From positions 340,390-404,389 of the forward strand of contig NZ_BBDO01000001.1 in assembly GCF_001316285.1 (NCBI RefSeq): DNA of 64,000 nucleotides. The letters are read 5' to 3'. Below the pieces are notes generated by a model that worked only from the letters and a program-made list of their open reading frames with translations, made no database searches and was not told the origin of the DNA. The stretch comes from Vulcanisaeta sp. JCM 16161. Its GTDB lineage: Archaea > Thermoproteota > Thermoprotei > Thermoproteales > Thermocladiaceae. Positions 52,508 through 62,660 of this stretch are shown here, in pieces. The translations under genes were made by a program, and so were the position numbers. Position 1 is the first letter of the stretch, and each line of letters starts with the position of its first letter.

Positions 52508-54632
52508 TTAACTCATTAATTTTTTTAACTCATATTGACCTATCTGATTAATAACAACGCCACTAAAATATACGCCGGTTATCCCCGTCATATTTATGCA
52601 CCTTAGAATTATTGGGTCCTCAGAGGAATCGTTCACAATCAACGTTAATGTTACGCCAACCCACTCATTAGGTCTTTTAAAGTATGAACAAACTATTGGT
52701 GTTGATGCGTATATACGTGAACCAACCATGTTGGTTGCTTGAAATATACCTACCACGCCATTGCAAGGTCTCGTAATCATGAAATAGGCAGTCACATTAT
52801 AAATACCTGGCAATAACGTTAAGTAAAACGGCCCAACCCAGAAAGTCCCGGAGTAACCCCTTGGCCAATAATATATTGTGCCTGAGCATAATTAATAGCC
52901 TCAGTAAATGTTTCAGACCATAGCTGAAACTCACCTGCGGGTATTGTGTAGTTAATAACTGGTTCATACATAATAGGTTTCCCATAATAATTCTTTTCAA
53001 ATAAGTAAAAACCATCAGCGGCAGCTAGCAATCCATAACCCTGAGCTTCGGCCTTTAATAATCCAGCCATAGAACCTCTACTGCTAATTGACATTAATAT
53101 ATATGTTACGTTCATATTAAGTACATACCCATTATAATTAGGTATCGACATTGGAAATACATACGCATCAATTCTATTCGCAATATGAGGGAAAATGCTG
53201 TTAGTTGTTAATACGGATGCATTATTAGGTATTAACTTAATGATTGAATTAATTGTCTTAACCCTCACCGAATTAAGATGCCATATAAATACGTATAAGT
53301 TTTGTGAGGCAATGGGACTTAATGGATTATATAATATGAATAATAATATACTAATGATTAATGATGAAGTTAATACATACTTAACATATCTCTTAAATTG
53401 CTTAATACGATTAATACCCATTACATGCGCTACAAATAATTGAGGCACTACGTACATCGTGTATTGAAGACCCAGTGAATAGTAGGGGGTGTACGTTGAT
53501 AGGAATGAGAATGCTGCGTATGGCATGGCAGGCAGTAACCATAGTGGTGATAGTAATGATGAGAATAGTGGCGCCCCAAGTATTACGTAGTACATAATCT
53601 TCTGCTGAATATTTGTGATTATCGACTGCTTAACAAATACCCAATACTTCATGCGTACTGAATAAAGCCAATAGGATTCCCAGAATAACCCGCTATGGTG
53701 GATGGATTGTAAGTAGCCAATGATGCTTTATGCGGATTTAATACGCCCATTATGTTTGGCACCATTATTGCGTATAGAATAACTATTATGCCCATTAGAG
53801 CCACGTGCACTACGTACTTACTCAATTCCCTATTTTTAATGAGCATGCATATTATTGGTATAATCATTGTTAAGGCTATTATTGGCGTATACTCAATAAT
53901 CGTGAGAAACAGCGCCATCGATATCATGGCTAGCGTCCACCTCCTCATTAGTATTAACAATACTGTAATGACATAGAGTAACGGTATGAAGACCTCAACA
54001 TGGAAATCAAAGTAAAGAGGACTGGCTATGCCCGGACTAAGTAAATATATTAATGAAGTTACGAATGCAACACCTCTATCGCGAGTTAATTGCATGACCA
54101 TAATGTATAGTGGAATAACAGGTATGTAAAGTAGGACTGCTTGCAACACTAGTAATGTTATTGCGTGTGGACTTAAATAGTATATTGGTGTTAGTGTGAA
54201 GAGTATTGGTGAGAAGTGTGTTCCTAGGAAGCTTCCGCTTGGGTTTGCGTAGAGCTCAACGGTGTAGTAAAGGAGCCTATGATAAAAGGCAGCACTAAAC
54301 AAGGCCTGCTCAAAGATACCCAAATCCCAAGCAGTAGCATTATACGTCAGGTATTTAATATATGATAATGACAAACCCAATGCTATGAATATAGTCATTA
54401 TGAGGATTACGGATAGAAAATACGCATCAATGCGTGCCAACCTAATTATTTTGTACATAATTGGTCCTAGCGCTATTGTTATGCCTATGATAAATGCTAT
54501 TGAGAATATCTTCTCAAGAAATAGATAAATGCCTAATGATACGACATTAAGGTATCCTAGAATCCAAACTAGATAGAAGGGTATTATTAAAAATGCGCTC
54601 ATTAATGCGTGGGCTTTATTGTTCAATTTCAC
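52508..54632 (-). CDS. DUF2079-family polytopic membrane protein (frameshifted)
   Basis: A large membrane protein with about 12 hydrophobic segments and a C-terminal exterior domain. The family motif is WDLGIFEQALF followed by GTHFSPILFTLTPIYYL. Single-base breaks near 53650 (IQYGMKYWVF) and 52848 (PGTFWVGPFYL) split it into three ORFs; the apparent ATGA overlap at 53649-53652 is therefore probably not a gene boundary. Repaired length is about 708 residues. Members are often linked to glycosyl-transfer-like membrane proteins, but function is unknown. It is convergent to nothing and lies 31 bp downstream of sfsA's start side. Confidence 0.72.
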
Positions 54633-54688
54633 GATAAAGTAAAACTGAATGAAATACTTAAGCTTAACGCATCAAATAAGGCTTCCCG

Positions 54689-55858
54689 CTATTCATGGGG
54701 TTTATCAACTGATTTAACGTACCTCCTAAGGAGAACCAACGCCACTATTACTGGTGGTATTAGCACAATGAATGTATTCCTAATTCCTATTATGTCGCTA
54801 TGTAGCCCGTTATTGTCGGTGTTATTATGCCAATGAGCATCATGAACGAGAAGAATAGGCTATTTGCGGCATTCCTATACTGCGGCTTAAAGGCCCTCGA
54901 TATGGATACCACGGAGAGAGGGTAAGTGGTACCGTGTGGTATACCCAGTATTAGTAAAGCCACGGCGTAAATCAATGGATTATTCGTAAGCACAATCAGT
55001 AATATGCCGGCCACGGTCATGGTCACGGCACTGGCCATGTACGGCCACAACCTCTCCGCAGGCCTAATTGATAGGTATAATCTGCCCAGGAAAGATGTAA
55101 CGAAGAATAGTGAGAAGAGTATCTCAACCATTGAATAACTGATGCCAAAGGAGTCCCTGGCGTAGATGCCGCCGAATGCCATTAAGAAGGAGAAGACAAC
55201 GTTGTAAGTGGCTATATTTAGGACCGCCGCTATGAAGCCTGGGTTTGATATTACCGTAGATGTGCTCACTGCGGCGATATCCTCAGCGCTCTCCTCAGGG
55301 AATCTAACGAATGGGGCTATTGTAAGGGCCAGTATTGGAAATACCGTGAAGAATAGGAAGGACTCCCTAAGCCCGTAGTACTTCAGTATCAATGACTCAA
55401 TGGCTGGGCCCAGGATTAAGCTAATGCTTAGGGACAACGTATATATGTTGAGCAACCTCTCCCTGGCCCTCCTGTCCGGTAATAGACTTGCCGATGTTAT
55501 TACATTGGGCATTAGAAAGCCTAAGACGAAACCAGCCACGGCAGATAGTATCCATATTGTGAGTGGTGATGACAACCAAAATAGTGGAAATACAATGGCG
55601 TAAAGAGCTGACGACGCTATGAAGACGGTCTTCCTACGACATGCCCTCAACCTTGAATTTAACATTCCACTACTCAGGAAGGTCATTAATGAGGTTAGCT
55701 GATAAGACGCCAACCAGCGTATTACTAAAGTGGAAGTTGTACCTGGCAATCAGTGGTATCGTCGTCATTAGCATGTTGTTTGATGCCCTAATGGCTATAG
55801 TGAGCGGCACTATTATTGATATCGCCTGTACTAAACTCAGGTATTGCCCCCTCGTCAT
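54689..55858 (-). CDS. Major facilitator superfamily transporter (frameshifted)
   Basis: A 12-TM secondary transporter. The loop 2-3 region and the basic LNSRLRACRRK segment are typical of MFS, and the C-half begins around FIAAVLNIATYNVVF. A break near 55687 needs two bases added or one removed (joining VGVLSA to SLMTFLSSGML). A second near 54797 needs one base, after which the last helix (FIVLIPPVIVALVLL) ends at 54689. The start ATG 55858 overlaps the stop of the upstream gene by 4 bp (ATGA), so the two are coupled. The substrate is unknown. Confidence 0.75.
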
Positions 55859-56521
55859 TTCCCACCACCGTACCTTTTAACGATCTCTACGAACTCCCTA
55901 TAATCACCTGGCTATAAATACCATACCTCACCCTAGTAAGTATGTTCCTTATGAAATCCCTCGGCAACCTAATCGGTAGTTTATTAGCCACATAATCAAT
56001 AGCATCGCTAAGGTTCCTTCTGGCTATTTCAATTCCAGCCTTATAAACATCGATGAAGTACTGCGGATTACCATTAATTTGAGCACCACATGCACCAGGT
56101 GCACCAACGAGGTCTTCCAGAAATTCACCAACATGCTCAAGAACCCCAAGATTAAGAACAGCGCTTTGGGCACTGCCCGTATTTAGGAGGTTAAGAACTG
56201 AGGGCCAGTCATCGGCATAGATAAGTTCAGCCTTAAGCCAACCCTATCCAACAATGCCTTAATAAGCACATCAGCTGCGCTACCACGTCTCCAAACGGCG
56301 ATCCTAGGACCCCTCAATTCAGGATACACAAACATTAATTGCTTAACCGTCACCACATCAATCCTTAAACCACTCCTTATTAGCGACGTTAATGAGTCAG
56401 CAATTGCGTATGCGCCAGGTTCATCACCACCCTTACCGAAGACTAAGTCGAGGTCCCTGTATTCCCTAGTAGCTAGTATTAGTGGGTATGAGACCGGGCC
56501 TGGCGCAGTCACGATTTTCAT
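55855..56521 (-). CDS. DUF3834-like / periplasmic-binding-fold protein (frameshifted)
   Basis: Begins KIVTAPGPVSYPLILA and has GKGGDEPGAYAIADSL and RIAVWRRGSAADVLIKALLDR, a pattern like the type 2 solute-binding fold without a signal peptide. I associate it with archaeal DUF3834, with low certainty. Breaks near 56190 and 55897 are each repaired by one base, giving about 223 residues ending FVEIVKRYGGGK. It is translationally coupled to the MFS gene downstream by an ATGA overlap, so it may supply a cytoplasmic partner or process the transported substrate. Confidence 0.5.
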
Positions 56522-56612
56522 AATCGATATCGGAGAAGATATCTAATTTATAAAACCTACCCGCAGGTTCTAATTTCATTATTCCTTACCTAACCCTAAT
56601 TATGAATTCCGT

Positions 56613-58295
56613 TTAAAGTGCATGGGCGAATAATAGCGTTATTACTAATACTAAGGTTAGTAGCAGTGCGCCCATTGTTAGGTAATCCCTTGGTCTGTAG
56701 TTCCCTGGATTATAAACGAGGAGGTTTGCTGGATGACTGAAGGGTGTTAGGAATGTGGTCGTCGAGGCCATGGCGACCACAGTTACGGCTAACAATGGGT
56801 TTGGGTATGTGAGGGCTATGGGCGTCATTATTGTTGCTGCGCTTACATTATTTACGAAGTTCGCAATAAGCGCAGTTATCAGGAATAAGACAATAAGCGA
56901 TTTAGGGAGTATACCAGCTATTACTGTTGACAATCCACTGCTGCTCATTGCATAGCCCAGGGATAGGAATGAGGCTATGAATATGAGGACTGACCAATCA
57001 ATGTATTGGTAAATCCTCCTGTAATTAACCGCGCCACTAAGCATGAGCGCAATTACCCCCGTGAGAAATGCCAGGGCAATGTTTACCCCCATCAATGACG
57101 CTATTGTTGCCCCTGCTAATACGGCAATTGATACCACACCCTTCTTAACATCAAAGAGCTTAGCACCCCTAGTCCTGAGCGGTACCAAGCCGTAATCACT
57201 CATGAACCTCGCGATACTCTCCTCACTACCTATTAGGAGAAGCGCATCGCCAGGTCTGAGCACCACATGTGAAATTCTACCGTATATTCTCCTATCCCCT
57301 GCAGAGATCCCCACGATCCTAACGCCGTACTTATTCAGCACGTCTAGATCTGATATCGTATAGTTAATGAGGGTTGATGCGCTCGTTATTAACGCCTCGA
57401 TAACCTCCTTACCCTCAATCTGCGCGGACTGGGGTGCTAGGGTTAATCCCTTTATTGATGATATTATTGGTAACTTATCCACGGGTACCTCCATTATTAA
57501 TGTTGCCCCGCTATGAATTCTACCTGACCTGGAGAGCCTTCTCGGTAATATTGACCTTATCTTAACGCCATACTCCCTCTCAACCTCACGCCTAGTCTTA
57601 CCAATTAATTCACAATCCTCACTAACCTGGGCCTCCACTACGTATTCGCCAATCTTTAAATCATCAACACTCGTGACCACACTCTCCCTATTTGGCAGTA
57701 ATAGGTATATGAGTAGTAGTGTGGGTATGCTCGTAAAGACTATTACCAAGCCTATACTTAGAAATTGAAACACAGGCAAATACCTACCAAACCTCTCATA
57801 CCAAAGCTGGTCAATTATTAAATTCGTGCTTGTACCAAATATTGTGTACCTAATATTGTGTACCTACCACCAATGATCGCGGCATAGGAGAGGGGTAGTA
57901 AGTACTTGGACAACTTCTTGTTGTGGCTCCTCGACATAGCGTACATGAACGGTATGAATATCGAGACCAACGCCACATCGCTCATGAAACCTGATAGTAA
58001 CGAAACTATCAACATAACTATAACCAGGAGCGCATACTCATTCCCAAACACCTTATCCAGTTCCTCGGCTAGCTTATCGAGAAACCCTGACTCCTCCAGG
58101 GCCTTACTAATCACCATGACACTGCCAAGAACCACAACTGTGGTAGAACCAATGAATGCTAGGGCCTTCTCAGCTGATGATGCCACCGATGATTAGTAGG
58201 ACCATGACTATGAGACCGACAACATCATACCTAACAATGCGTATCAATAATAGTGTTATTGCTAGAACGAGTATTGCTAATACGTAATACTCCAT
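56613..58295 (-). CDS. SLC13/DASS-type transporter with central TrkA-C domains (disrupted)
   Basis: A dicarboxylate/sulfate/Na+ symporter-like protein. The N-half membrane domain ends at GGRYTI-FGTSTNL. Two RCK_C-like cytoplasmic domains follow (IGEYVVEAQVSEDCELIGKTRREVE and YGRISHVVLRPGDALLLIG), then the C-half membrane domain with NNVSAATIMTPIALTYPN and FSHPANLLVYNPGNYRP. A 14-bp tandem duplication at 57838-57865 breaks the frame, and a two-base change near 58190 breaks it again. I use the ATG at 58295 (MEYYVL), about 25 nt after a TATA-like ccttaaat. Repaired length is about 556 residues. The ion substrate is unknown. Confidence 0.75.
57838..57865. repeat. 14-bp perfect tandem duplication breaking the SLC13-type gene
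   Basis: The unit aatattgtgtacct occurs twice back to back (57838-57851, 57852-57865). Removing one copy restores the conserved GGRYTIFGTSTNLI motif and the reading frame, so the duplication is a secondary event rather than part of the original gene. Confidence 0.9.
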
Positions 58296-58356
58296 AAATG
58301 AGAGACCTATCATTAATTTAAGGAATGATTAAGGGAGGATTTAAGCAGTGGGTTTA

Positions 58357-59118
58357 TCAAATTCCGTGGGTTAGATAGTCAATTCTGCCGCCATCAGCCA
58401 CGATTGTCTGCCCAGTGATGTACCTAGCCCTGTCACTGGCTAGGAAGAGCACTACGTTGGCTATGTCCTCGGGCACGCCTGTCGTGTTCAGCATCGTCCT
58501 AGACCTAACCAGGGCCTTCGTCTTCTCAACCTCCTCCGGAGTCCTATTAGCCGTGGTCATGTCCGTCTCAACCCAGCCAGGCGCAACCGCGTTAACCCTA
58601 ATACCGTACCTCCCAAGCTCAAATGCCATACGCTTCGTGAGTATTATCACGGCAGCCTTCGTTATTGCGTAGTACGTCGTACCCTCGAAGGCCGTGCCTA
58701 TACCCGCGTTTGATGCTATGTTTATTATAACACCCTTCGTCCTCTTTAACTGCGGCAGGAATTCAAGGGTCATGTATATGATGCCCTTGACGTTGACGCC
58801 CATCATCCTATCAAACAACTCCTCATTATAGGACTCAAACGGCATTAGGTACATAACGCCAGCGTTGTTTATGAGTACATTAACGTCACCAAGCCTATTA
58901 CTAACGATTTCCGCAGTTCTCCTAACCTCATCCCTATTAGCCACATCGCACTTAATAGCCAATATACCCATCCTCTCGAGTTCCCTGGCCTTATCATCAC
59001 TCCTGGCGTATGTCACGGCAACCCTAGCGCCCTCCCTCAGGAATGCCTCAGCAATAGCCCTACCAATGCCTCGGGTACCACCCGTGACCAGAACCACCTT
59101 ATTGCTAAACTCGCCCAT
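58357..59118 (-). CDS. Short-chain dehydrogenase/reductase, FabG-like
   Basis: An intact SDR of 253 residues. It has TGGTRGIG for the cofactor, NNAG, and the catalytic serine plus Tyr-x-x-x-Lys in NIASNAG and YYAITKAA; the PGWVETDM and GQTIVADGG blocks follow. The ORF could begin at 59139, but the ATG at 59118 (MGEFSNKVVLVTGG) fits a TATA box at 59141-59150 and the family N-terminus. Substrate unknown; 3-oxoacyl reductase or sugar dehydrogenase are possible. Confidence 0.85.
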   Translation of the reverse strand: MGEFSNKVVLVTGGTRGIGRAIAEAFLREGARVAVTYARSDDKARELERMGILAIKCDVANRDEVRRTAEIVSNRLGDVNVLINNAGVMYLMPFESYNEELFDRMMGVNVKGIIYMTLEFLPQLKRTKGVIINIASNAGIGTAFEGTTYYAITKAAVIILTKRMAFELGRYGIRVNAVAPGWVETDMTTANRTPEEVEKTKALVRSRTMLNTTGVPEDIANVVLFLASDRARYITGQTIVADGGRIDYLTHGI

Positions 59119-59140
59119 ACGAACATGGGCATTGCCCAAG

Positions 59141-59150
59141 TGCTTATAAG
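59141..59150 (-). promoter_or_regulatory. TATA box for the SDR gene
   Basis: On the minus strand cttataagca, with its A/T-rich core centred about 27 nt upstream of the ATG at 59118, matches leaderless promoter spacing. It decides this start over the upstream in-frame ATG at 59139. Confidence 0.55.
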
Positions 59151-59175
59151 GATTAAATCAACCATGTAATAATAA

Positions 59176-59901
59176 ATGGAGTTCCTAGCACCGCTTAACT
59201 CAGTTAATGTTGGAGGTAGATTATTAAGTAACGCTAAGGTTTCAATAAGTGATAAGTACGTATTCATAATAGGTATTGGGCCAGACGGTAGTTATGAGGA
59301 GAGGTTACTGGAGATTAATAGTGATGAAGCTAAGCAAATAATTAATAGCAATAGGGATTACCTTAGCGAACTTCTCGATATACTTGACGAACTTATCATT
59401 AGTATTGGGCGTGAGGTGAACATTAATATTAATAAGAGAAATATCGAAACAGGAGACCCAGTTCAATACTTGGTGAAAAGGCTCAATAATCATGATGAGT
59501 ACCTCAAACTCATCGGCGATGGGTGGAGGAGGATCCTCGACTCCGTGAGACTCGGTAAGGTGAGTATCAGCCTTACAGGTGGTGATAGAATCTACGTAAC
59601 GCACAGTGGTAATAACGTAACACTAAACCTGGTGGCGGAGCCCATAGAGGGCGGTATTATTGAGGTCATAACCTATACCGAGGGTAAGGTAACGGGGATC
59701 GTCAGGGTTAGGGTTGGTGAGGACGTAGTTGTTAAGGTCGACATTAGATCCCCATCATCCCTAATAATACTGTCCCAGGCAAGAGATTCTGATAGGCTGG
59801 GCAGTCCATTCATTAACCTAATGCCTAGGGTTAGGGATCACGTCATTAAATACGTTAATGAAATATTGGGCGTGATGAGGAGGTACGGAGCGATTCAGTG
59901 A
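59176..59901 (+). CDS. Hypothetical protein
   Basis: An intact 241-residue protein of mixed alpha/beta character with a charged helical middle (DYLSELLDILDELIISIGREV) and beta-rich C-terminal half (TGIVRVRVGEDVVVKVDI). No signal peptide, membrane helix or known motif is seen. It is divergent from the SDR gene with a short AT-rich gap. Function unknown. Confidence 0.6.
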   Translation: MEFLAPLNSVNVGGRLLSNAKVSISDKYVFIIGIGPDGSYEERLLEINSDEAKQIINSNRDYLSELLDILDELIISIGREVNININKRNIETGDPVQYLVKRLNNHDEYLKLIGDGWRRILDSVRLGKVSISLTGGDRIYVTHSGNNVTLNLVAEPIEGGIIEVITYTEGKVTGIVRVRVGEDVVVKVDIRSPSSLIILSQARDSDRLGSPFINLMPRVRDHVIKYVNEILGVMRRYGAIQ

Positions 59902-59950
59902 TTTCCCCATAAAGTAATGCTTAAAGCCCCATTTTAATGGGTATGTAGCC

Positions 59951-60340
59951 GTGACGAGCGAGCAGGCGGAGATCCTGGGCCTTAGGAGGAGCGCTGAGAT
60001 TAAGGGTAAGTACGCGGATTTAGTCGTGTATGTGGCCAGGAGTAGTAAGAAGACATTCCTAAGTGGTGTGATTAGGTGCCCATTCACGAGCAAGGAGTTT
60101 AGGCTCTACGTGACGCCACACACGGACCAGGTAAAGCTAGGCTTCATACAGCACTTCAGCGGCTTTAATGAGCATATAGTCAGGACTAAGGAGTATGGGC
60201 AGTGGCTAGTTGTTAGGGTTGAGTCGTACTCAAGGAATTCATTCCATAGGAGGAGGTACTTCGTGTGCGTGAAGTGCGGTTATAAGTCGGTGAGGCTCGT
60301 CGATGCGCTGCTTCACTTAATTAATGTTCACGCTTCCTAA
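59951..60340 (+). CDS. Small C2H2-type zinc-finger-like protein
   Basis: A 129-residue protein starting at GTG 59951. The C-terminus has CVKCGYKSVRLVDALLHLINVH, a CxxC plus HxxxxH arrangement that resembles a C2H2 zinc finger. The first 100 residues are basic and beta-rich (RCPFTSKEFRLYVTP). It is probably a nucleic-acid-binding protein. It lies 50 bp downstream of the hypothetical gene at 59176 and may be co-transcribed with it. Confidence 0.6.
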   Translation: MTSEQAEILGLRRSAEIKGKYADLVVYVARSSKKTFLSGVIRCPFTSKEFRLYVTPHTDQVKLGFIQHFSGFNEHIVRTKEYGQWLVVRVESYSRNSFHRRRYFVCVKCGYKSVRLVDALLHLINVHAS

Positions 60341-60390
60341 CAAGGTTGCCATAACAACACTTAATAACCGAGTCATACACGAATTAATTA

Positions 60391-61749
60391 ATGAGCAGTC
60401 TTAGTAATAGGGTTCAGGAGTTGATTGATAAGTACACGAGGATTTACGTGAATAGGACGGGTAAATCAAGGGAGTTATTCGAGAGGGCTAGGAGGGTTTT
60501 GCCTGGAGGGACCACGTATCAGATCAGGTATTTTGCACCATACCCAGTCTACATAACTAGGGCCAGCGGGGTCAGGGTTTGGGATGTTGATGGTAATGAG
60601 TACGTGGATTACTGGATGGGTCATGGAACGCACATACTCGGTCATTCACCTGACTTCGTTGTTAAGGCAGTTAATGATGCTGCCTACGGAGGCACGCACC
60701 CAGGCTATCCAAACACCCTGGAGGTCGAGTACGCAGAATTACTGACTAAGGTTATACCCAATGTAGATATGGTTAGGTTCTCCAACAGTGGTACGGAGGC
60801 TAATATGTACGCTGTTAGGCTCGCCAGGGCATACACTGGGCGTAGGTACGTGATTAAGATGGAGGGTGGATGGCATGGTGGCTATGATGGCCTGCATGTC
60901 GGTGTTAATCCACCGTTTGAGGGTCCCGAGAGCCTTGGACTGCCTCCCGAGCACATTAAGTACACACTCGTGGTACCATTCAACGACCTAGACGCACTTG
61001 AGAGGGCTTTAAAGGGCTTTGACGTTGCCGCGGTGATTATGGAGCCAGTACTAGGCTCAGGTGGTTGCATAGAGCCGCAGCCGGGTTACCTAAAGGGTGT
61101 TAGGGAGTTGGTGGATAGGTATGGCGCCCTACTCATATTTGATGAGGTTATTACGGGGTTCAGGCTCGCTCCTGGTGGTGGTCAGGAATTATTTAATGTT
61201 AAGGCTGACATAGTGACCCTGGGCAAGATAGTCGGCGGTGGCTACCCAGGCGCCGGCGCAATTGCCTCTAGGTCGGAGATCATGGAGCTGCTCGACCAGG
61301 TAAAGAGGCCAAGCGCAAGGTCCAGGAGCTTTCACGGCGGTACATTCACAGGCAATAAGATAACCCTCACGGCAGGCTACACACTAATTAACTACCTCAG
61401 CCAGCACAGGTCATTATACGAGGAATTCAACAACCTATGGAATTGGGTGCGCGGAGAAATTAATAAGGCATGCGAAGAGCACGGCAGACTCTGCTGGGCT
61501 ACGGGTATCGGTAGCATGCTCGGCATACACTTCACGAGGAATAAGCCAATAAATGTTAGGATGGCCTATGTAGATAGGGTTGACGAGAACCTATACCACC
61601 TAATGCACCTGTACATGAGGACCAGGGGCATACTATACATGACGGAGCACATGCCCCACCTACTACCATCAATGATACACACGAGAGACCACGCAAACAC
61701 GCTAATAGAGGAAATGAAAAACTTGCTAAGTGAGATAATACGTAAATAA
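60391..61749 (+). CDS. Class III aminotransferase, glutamate-1-semialdehyde aminomutase-like
   Basis: An intact 452-residue PLP enzyme. VDYWMGHGTHILGH, RFSNSGTEANMYAVRLAR, the IFDEVITGFR aspartate that contacts the PLP nitrogen, and the Schiff-base lysine in TLGKIVGGGYPG (about residue 279) are present, as is the SFHGGTFTGNK segment. It resembles glutamate-1-semialdehyde 2,1-aminomutase but, without haem or B12 genes beside it, may be a related omega-transaminase. A 62-bp part of this gene (60901-60962) recurs exactly at 62083-62144. Confidence 0.85.
   Translation: MSSLSNRVQELIDKYTRIYVNRTGKSRELFERARRVLPGGTTYQIRYFAPYPVYITRASGVRVWDVDGNEYVDYWMGHGTHILGHSPDFVVKAVNDAAYGGTHPGYPNTLEVEYAELLTKVIPNVDMVRFSNSGTEANMYAVRLARAYTGRRYVIKMEGGWHGGYDGLHVGVNPPFEGPESLGLPPEHIKYTLVVPFNDLDALERALKGFDVAAVIMEPVLGSGGCIEPQPGYLKGVRELVDRYGALLIFDEVITGFRLAPGGGQELFNVKADIVTLGKIVGGGYPGAGAIASRSEIMELLDQVKRPSARSRSFHGGTFTGNKITLTAGYTLINYLSQHRSLYEEFNNLWNWVRGEINKACEEHGRLCWATGIGSMLGIHFTRNKPINVRMAYVDRVDENLYHLMHLYMRTRGILYMTEHMPHLLPSMIHTRDHANTLIEEMKNLLSEIIRK
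60888..61023 (+). repeat. Source-like copy of the aminotransferase segment duplicated downstream
   Basis: This part of the intact aminotransferase gene matches 62070-62200. The 62 bases at 60901-60962 are identical in both places. The flanks differ mostly at synonymous positions (for example tacacactcgtggta versus tatacgttggtggtt). Confidence 0.85.
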
Positions 61750-61785
61750 TAATTTTCAATTTCATTTAAATAGGCCAAGGCAGTA

Positions 61786-62083
61786 TCACGACCAGTATTT
61801 AGCTAGTTCATCGGCTGTTATTACTGGGAAGAACTTCCTCATGTTGGCGAGGGATCTCTCGTGGGCTTCCTTGTCGTATGATGATACGGCGTCGGATATT
61901 ATTACTGGTATGAAGCCCAGGGCGTAGGCATGCCTGGCGCTCGTCTCAACACCAATGTCTGTGGCGATGCCCGTGAATACCACGGTGTACCTCCCCGAGT
62001 TCCTGAGCAGTAGCTCTACGTTTGTTCCCACGAAGAGTGACCAGGTATTCTTGTTGATGACTATGTCGTTGGGCTTCACGTAG
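61786..62083 (-). pseudogene. 5'-truncated isochorismatase-family hydrolase
   Basis: The C-terminal half of a cysteine-hydrolase/isochorismatase-fold protein is readable: [45 protein letters not shown] and a C-terminal [11 protein letters not shown]. The usual nucleophile cysteine position of TDxCV holds glycine. The N-terminal half with the catalytic Asp and Lys is missing; upstream of about 62083 the DNA is instead a piece of an aminotransferase gene in the opposite orientation. The ORF continues to 62136 only by reading that piece antisense, so it is not functional as a hydrolase. Confidence 0.65.
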
Positions 62084-62200
62084 GTGTTAATCCACCGTTT
62101 GAGGGTCCCGAGAGCCTTGGACTGCCTCCCGAGCACATTAAGTATACGTTGGTGGTTCCGTTTAACGATCTTGAAGCGCTAGAGAGGCTTTGAAGGCTTC
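62070..62200 (+). pseudogene. Orphan fragment of a class III aminotransferase gene
   Basis: In the plus direction this encodes [18 protein letters not shown] and onward to [11 protein letters not shown], matching residues about 167-210 of the aminotransferase at 60391-61749. The first 62 bp of the match are identical and the rest is about 75-80 percent identical with mainly synonymous changes, then a frameshift. It is the residue of a second, diverged aminotransferase gene joined to the truncated hydrolase. Confidence 0.8.
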
Positions 62201-62320
62201 GACTTATTGTATCGCCATTTGTCATCGTATTGATTTTTGTTCTTCGGTGCCTGGGGTTTGGGGAACGAGATTTGAGGAGGTGCGTGGTTTTAACATGTTT
62301 GTTTTAAGGCGCTTGTTTCT

Positions 62321-62620
62321 TCAGGCGGTTATGTCTTTGAATGGGCATTCGTTGGGTGGTTCTTCCCTAACGCGTGCCTTGGGCTTGGTGCCGTCCTCAT
62401 TGCTTCCCTCCTCGATTGAGTACGTGATTGCCTTGTCGCCGTCTGCCGTGCGTGGTCTGTGGTTCCACGGCCTTGCTGGCTCGATCGCCGACCATCGACA
62501 GCTTGACCATATGCCTCATTGCCTTGCTTAGGGCTCTCTCCACGATGTACACGAACTGCACCGGCCTTATCGACACCTTTCAATCAAGTGCCTAAGCCAG
62601 TTCAGCACCTCCCCGGCAGT
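62321..62620 (-). pseudogene. Degraded reverse-strand ORF of unknown family
   Basis: Two protein-like stretches on the minus strand join after small frame corrections: GEVLNWLRHLIER then RPVQFVYIVERALSKAMRHM, and, after a further shift near 62458, KAITYSIEEGSNEDGTKPKA running to a stop at 62321. No clean start is visible. Composition and position next to the PaRep2b-like gene suggest a linked accessory gene. The plus-strand ORF over the same bases does not look like protein. Confidence 0.35.
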
Positions 62621-62660
62621 GATTTATTAGTTTGGTTGGGAACCAATCAATGATGTCTCC

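Noticed and set aside
53649..53652. ATGA overlap as an operon boundary between two DUF2079 ORFs
   Set aside because: Both sides belong to one DUF2079 protein and one added base joins them, so this is a frameshift, not a gene junction.
60739..60954. Minus-strand ORF sharing its N-terminus with the truncated hydrolase ORF
   Set aside because: The shared peptide is just the antisense reading of the duplicated aminotransferase segment, not a real conserved protein start.
62190..62531. Plus-strand ORF of 113 codons after the aminotransferase fragment
   Set aside because: Composition is not protein-like and the opposite strand carries two better protein-like stretches, so I treat it as a shadow.
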